A DNA stretch of 8,298 nt. It comes from Quadrisphaera sp. (GTDB lineage Bacteria; Actinomycetota; Actinomycetes; Actinomycetales; Quadrisphaeraceae). A program made the translations under genes and the position numbers. This document shows positions 5,719 to 8,298 of this stretch, piece after piece. The first letter of the stretch is position 1. Every line of letters starts with the position of its first letter. The stretch lies in contig JARIBR010000034.1 of assembly GCA_029258695.1 (NCBI GenBank), forward strand, positions 1 to 8,298, in the 5' to 3' direction. The notes beneath the pieces were generated by a model that saw only the letters and a list, made by a program, of their open reading frames with translations, was not told the origin of the DNA and did no database searches.

Positions 5719-6381
5719 TCAGCGGGTGGGCCTCGGCGCCTCTCCGCGCGCCACCGCGACCCCCGGGGTCCGCCCGCGTCGCAGCTGCAGGGCCCGCATG
5801 ACGGCGTAGAACGTCAGACCCTTCTCGCCGGCGGCCTCGGCGCCGAAGCGGTCGGTGACCGCCGCACGGACGCGCCGGCGCAGCAGGACGCCGTCGACGA
5901 CGATGGTGATCACCAGCGAGAGGAGCACCGCGTTGGCCACGATCCCCACCGTGGCCTGCGCCGCGGGGTCACCGGCGGCGAGCGCCGTCCCGACGAGGTT
6001 CCCGATGAGCACCACGAAGGCGATGATCAGGAGGTTCTCGCCGATGTTGTACCGGGAGTCGACGACGTCGCGCACCAGCCGGCGCACCGGCCCGCGGTCG
6101 CGCGTCGGCAGGTAGCGGTCGTCGCCGGCGAGCGCACCCGCCCGCGCCTTCGCCCGCGACTCACGCGACCGCTGACGCTCCGTGCGTGCCGCCTCCTTGC
6201 GGTTGCCGGGGACCAGGGGACGGCGCCGCGCCGCCTGCGCGCTGGCCCGCGACGGCGTGGGGCGTCCCTTGCCCACCGGACGTGGGCGCGGGGCTTCCTC
6301 GACGACGTCGACCGCGCGAGCGTCGACGTGCTCCCTGTCGTCCCGGTCCTGCGAGGTCCTGCTCGTCCGCTTCAGCGCCAC
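5719..6381 (-). CDS. DUF3043-like two-helix membrane protein
   Basis: 220 residues. The N-terminal 110 are charged and basic, with KGRPTPSRASAQAARRRPLVP (about 38-58), an Arg/Glu/Lys-rich stretch, and DDRYLPTRDRGPVRRLVRD (87-105), which is the hallmark of the DUF3043 family in actinobacteria. Two hydrophobic segments follow at about 114-137 and 143-167, then a basic cytoplasmic-looking tail containing GLTFYAVMRALQLRRGR. The function of this family is not known; the arrangement suggests an inner-membrane protein with a large basic cytoplasmic N-terminus. The GTG at 6381 gives MALKRTSRTS and fits the leaderless pattern; the frame is open much further upstream, but that part is antisense to the divergent M20 gene. 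Conserved neighbourhood with the M20 peptidase is something I recall from related genomes, not something shown here. Confidence 0.85.
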   Translation of the reverse strand: MALKRTSRTSQDRDDREHVDARAVDVVEEAPRPRPVGKGRPTPSRASAQAARRRPLVPGNRKEAARTERQRSRESRAKARAGALAGDDRYLPTRDRGPVRRLVRDVVDSRYNIGENLLIIAFVVLIGNLVGTALAAGDPAAQATVGIVANAVLLSLVITIVVDGVLLRRRVRAAVTDRFGAEAAGEKGLTFYAVMRALQLRRGRTPGVAVARGEAPRPTR

Positions 6382-6393
6382 GAGAGCAGCGTA
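6379..6393 (-). promoter_or_regulatory. Leaderless promoter: -10 TACGCT, six bases, GTG
   Basis: On the minus strand TACGCT (6393-6388), then GCTCTC, then GTG (6381-6379). It decides the start of the DUF3043-like gene. Only 32 bp separate it from the -10 hexamer of the divergent M20 gene, so polymerase footprints must overlap. Confidence 0.6.
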
Positions 6394-6425
6394 GGTGAGG
6401 TGCGCCGCGGGCAGGACCGCCTGGA

Positions 6426-6440
6426 TACCGTGACGGGATG
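6426..6440 (+). promoter_or_regulatory. Leaderless promoter: -10 TACCGT, six bases, ATG
   Basis: TACCGT (6426-6431), then GACGGG, then the ATG at 6438. The GACGGG is adjacent to the ATG, too close for a ribosome site. The 14 bases at 6423-6436 are identical to those at 5350-5363. Confidence 0.7.
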
Positions 6441-7859
6441 GACGACGAGCAGAACGTGCCACCCAGCCGCACCGGCTCCGCGGAGCGCCTCGAGCAGGTC
6501 CTCGGGGCGCTCGCCCGGGGCCGGTCCCGCCGACGGGCCGACCTCGAGGCGCTCGTGCGCATCGAGTCCGTCTCCGCCGACCCCGCGCGCCGCGACGACG
6601 TCGAGGCCAGCGCCCGGGCGGTGGCGGACCTGCTCGACGAGCTGGGCCTGGAGACCACCGTGGTGCGCGCGCCCCGCCCCGACGGCTCACCGGGGGCCCC
6701 TGCCGTCATCGGGCGCCGCCCGGCGCCCCCCGGTGCGCCGACCGTGATGCTCTACGCCCACCACGACGTCCAGCCCCCGGGCACCGCGCAGGGGTGGACC
6801 ACCCCCGCCTTCGAGCCGACCGAGCGAGACGGCCGGCTCTTCGCGCGCGGGGCCGCCGACGACAAGGCCGGGATCGCCGTGCACGTCTCCGCGCTCCGGG
6901 CGGTGCTGCCCACGTGGGCTCCCGACGAGGGCGTCGGCGTCACCGTCTTCGTGGAGGGGGAGGAGGAGGTCGGCTCGCCGTCCTTCACCGCGATGCTGGC
7001 CGAGCGGACCGCGGAGCTGCGCGCCGACGTCATCGTCGTCGCCGACTCCGACAACGTCAGCGTCGACCGTCCTTCGCTGACGACCTCGCTGCGCGGCCTC
7101 GTCGACGCCGAGGTGACCGTCTCCACGCTGGACCACGCGGTGCACTCGGGCCTCAACGGGGGCCCGGTCCTCGACGCGACCACGGCCCTGGTGCGCCTGC
7201 TCGACCGCCTGCGGGCCGACGACGGGTCGCTGGCCGTCGCAGGGCTCCACGTCGGGGACGCCCCGGACGTGGAGGTGGGCGAGGACGCGCTGCGCCAGAG
7301 CGCCGGCGTGCTCGACGGCGTGGAGCTGCTCGGTCGCGGACCGTTGGCCGCTCGCCTGTGGCGCAGCCCGTCGGTGACGGTCGTCGGCACGGACCTCACG
7401 CCGTTGGCCGACGCGTCGAACACCCTCGCCCCCCGCGCCACGGCGATGCTCTCGCTGAGGGTCGCGCCGGGCCAGCAGCCCGGCGACGCCTTCGCCGCGC
7501 TGCGGGACCACCTGGTGGCGACCGCGCCGTGGGGCGCTCGCGTCGAGGTGACGATGCGCGCGTCGGGTCAACCCTTCTCGGCGGACACCACCTCCCGCGT
7601 CCACGACGCGGCCCGCGAGGCGTTGTCGGCGGCCTGGGGCGGCGCGAGCGTGGCCGAGACCGGGATCGGCGGCTCGATCCCCTTCATCGCCGACCTCGTC
7701 GCGGCGTACCCTGAGGCCTCGGTGCTGGTCACCGGCGTGGAGGACCCCGACACGCGCGCCCACGGGCACGACGAGTCCCTCGACCTGTCGGTGCTCGACC
7801 GGGCGAGCGAGGCCGAGGCCCGCCTGCTCCTGTCGCTGGGCCGGACGGTCGAGGGCTGA
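6438..7859 (+). CDS. M20 family metallo-dipeptidase
   Basis: 473 residues, the normal length for the carnosinase/PepV-like branch of M20. It hydrolyses dipeptides or short peptides in the cytoplasm with two zinc ions. Motifs in order: YAHHDVQPPG with metal H108 and catalytic-side D110; RGAADDKAG with bridging D141; VEGEEEVGS with catalytic E176 and metal E177; VVADSDN with a likely metal aspartate at 203; LDHAVHSGLNGG with H236, the residue contributed across the dimer; and AHGHDESL near the end with metal H442. The central part (about 217-375) is the inserted dimerisation domain. All expected catalytic residues appear present. There is no signal peptide. It could also act on other N-acylated substrates, since M20 specificity cannot be read from sequence. 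It is divergent from the DUF3043-like gene with 56 bp between the start codons. Confidence 0.93.
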   Translation: MDDEQNVPPSRTGSAERLEQVLGALARGRSRRRADLEALVRIESVSADPARRDDVEASARAVADLLDELGLETTVVRAPRPDGSPGAPAVIGRRPAPPGAPTVMLYAHHDVQPPGTAQGWTTPAFEPTERDGRLFARGAADDKAGIAVHVSALRAVLPTWAPDEGVGVTVFVEGEEEVGSPSFTAMLAERTAELRADVIVVADSDNVSVDRPSLTTSLRGLVDAEVTVSTLDHAVHSGLNGGPVLDATTALVRLLDRLRADDGSLAVAGLHVGDAPDVEVGEDALRQSAGVLDGVELLGRGPLAARLWRSPSVTVVGTDLTPLADASNTLAPRATAMLSLRVAPGQQPGDAFAALRDHLVATAPWGARVEVTMRASGQPFSADTTSRVHDAAREALSAAWGGASVAETGIGGSIPFIADLVAAYPEASVLVTGVEDPDTRAHGHDESLDLSVLDRASEAEARLLLSLGRTVEG

Positions 7860-7862
7860 TGA

Positions 7863-7891
7863 GCACCGGCTCCCCGCCCGCAGGCCGGTGC
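7863..7891 (+). terminator. Hairpin after the M20 gene
   Basis: GCACCGGC (7863-7870) and GCCGGTGC (7884-7891) form a perfect 8-bp stem with a 13-base loop, starting four bases after the peptidase stop codon. The position fits a terminator, although there is no T tract. Confidence 0.5.
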
Positions 7892-7919
7892 CGGGAACAC
7901 GACGGGGCGCGCTGCCGTT

Positions 7920-7934
7920 GTCCACGGCGTGGAC
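7920..7934. repeat. Inverted repeat GTCCAC-GGC-GTGGAC
   Basis: A perfect 6-bp inverted repeat with a three-base centre, in the 168-bp gap before the erpA-like gene. It is short enough to arise by chance in GC-rich DNA, but it is one of four inverted repeats packed in this gap. Confidence 0.3.
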
Positions 7935-7945
7935 CCGCGGGCGCG

Positions 7946-7973
7946 CGGTGACGGTCCGTCCGGACCGCCACCG
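7946..7973. repeat. 28-bp near-perfect palindrome upstream of erpA
   Basis: The arms are CGGTG, one unmatched base, CGGTCCG, a TC centre, then CGGACCG, one unmatched base, CACCG. That gives 12 paired positions of 13 in each arm. It is the longest inverted repeat I found. It lies 55 bp before the erpA-like start. The very small centre favours a protein-binding operator over an RNA hairpin, though a terminator role is not excluded. Confidence 0.5.
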
Positions 7974-7991
7974 AGCCAGCGCCACAGGGCA

Positions 7992-8008
7992 GGAGCCGAC
8001 CCGGCTCC
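7992..8008 (+). repeat. Hairpin in the erpA leader
   Basis: GGAGCCG (7992-7998) and CGGCTCC (8002-8008) form a perfect 7-bp stem with a three-base loop, ending nine bases before the ribosome site of the erpA-like gene. If transcribed it could influence ribosome access or transcript stability. Confidence 0.35.
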
Positions 8009-8017
8009 CCGACTACC

Positions 8018-8023
8018 AGGAGG
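8018..8023 (+). promoter_or_regulatory. Shine-Dalgarno of the erpA-like gene
   Basis: A perfect AGGAGG, four bases before the GTG at 8028. It fixes that GTG as the start and implies a real 5' leader. Confidence 0.8.
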
Positions 8024-8027
8024 CCTC

Positions 8028-8298
8028 GTGAGCGAGACAGCGACCACCCCGACCACCTCGACGGAGACCTCGAGCGACACCCCGGCCCCGGCGCACGGCG
8101 TCGAGCTCACGGACGTCGCGGCGCAGAAGGTCGCGACCCTGCTCCAGCAGGAGGGCCGTGACGACCTGCGTCTGCGCGTCGCCGTGCAGCCGGGCGGCTG
8201 CTCGGGGCTGATCTACCAGCTCTACTTCGACGAGCGGTTCCTCGACGGCGACGCGGCGCGCGACTTCGGGGGCGTCGAGGTCATCATCGACAAGATGT
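8028..8298 (+). CDS. erpA: ErpA/IscA (HesB) A-type Fe-S cluster insertion protein, N-terminal part
   Basis: The first 90 codons are present; the gene runs off the right edge. After a Thr/Ser/Pro-rich leader of about 24 residues (TATTPTTSTETSSDT) comes the A-type carrier domain: VELTDVAAQKVATLL, then LRLRVAVQPGGCSGLIYQLYF with the first cluster-binding cysteine at residue 59. The other two, in the family's C-terminal GCGCS-like motif, would lie beyond the window. The protein would carry or deliver [2Fe-2S]/[4Fe-4S] clusters to apoproteins in the cytoplasm. The start is GTG with a perfect AGGAGG. The gene has a 168-bp upstream gap with several inverted repeats, unlike the compact leaderless genes nearby. 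ErpA is preferred over other A-type names by general actinobacterial usage; the visible part alone cannot separate them. Confidence 0.9.
   Translation, partial: MSETATTPTTSTETSSDTPAPAHGVELTDVAAQKVATLLQQEGRDDLRLRVAVQPGGCSGLIYQLYFDERFLDGDAARDFGGVEVIIDKM

Noticed and set aside
7918..7926. DnaA-box-like sequence TTGTCCACG
   Set aside because: It matches the actinobacterial box in eight of nine positions, but it is single, lies inside an inverted repeat, and no origin genes are nearby. The partial matches at 3771 and 3801 are weaker.
6687..7985. Long minus-strand open frame antisense to the M20 gene
   Set aside because: It is a codon-bias shadow; the plus-strand protein carries all the M20 metal and catalytic residues.

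Overview
This is a chromosomal window from a very GC-rich actinobacterium (roughly 73% G+C by eye; GC-rich third codon positions keep long antisense frames open). The gene content is core actinobacterial: the E2/E3 subunits of the 2-oxoacid dehydrogenase complex, leucyl aminopeptidase, a DUF3043-type membrane protein, an M20 dipeptidase and an ErpA/IscA-type Fe-S protein. I cannot name the genus. There are no tRNA or rRNA genes, transposons, CRISPR arrays or phage genes, and I see no sign of an accessory island.

Layout, left to right: sucB (E2, minus strand, 5' end only); lpdA (E3, minus, just upstream of sucB and probably co-transcribed with it); a 118-residue conserved protein of unknown function (plus); pepA (minus, convergent with the previous gene across a pentanucleotide tandem repeat); a secreted or membrane-anchored HNH nuclease-like protein (plus, divergent from pepA); a NYN/PIN-like protein (minus, its 3' end overlapping the 3' end of the HNH gene by 53 bp); a 79-residue hypothetical protein (plus, divergent from the NYN gene); a two-TM DUF3043-like protein (minus); an M20 dipeptidase (plus, divergent with only 56 bp between start codons); and the 5' part of an erpA-like gene (plus). 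Ten genes are supported, two of them cut by the window edges.

The most striking observation concerns initiation signals. Four genes (sucB, lpdA, pepA, erpA) have clear Shine-Dalgarno sequences. The other six have no Shine-Dalgarno at normal spacing. Each instead has a TAnnnT hexamer (TACCGT three times, TAGCCT, TACCCT, TACGCT) ending exactly six bases before a GTG or ATG. This is the expected geometry for leaderless transcripts whose first base is the start codon. It fixes the starts of two genes (NYN at 5274, DUF3043 at 6381) that would otherwise be called too long, and it reveals two compact divergent promoter pairs.

Functionally, SucB and LpdA work together in oxidative decarboxylation of 2-oxoacids. 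PepA and the M20 enzyme are both metallo-peptidases that recycle peptides, but they lie in separate transcription units. The HNH and NYN proteins are both nuclease-like, but nothing besides a 3' overlap links them. I found no convincing new multi-gene system. The points worth checking are the uniform leaderless promoters, the convergent gene overlap, the tandem repeat and the cluster of inverted repeats before erpA.
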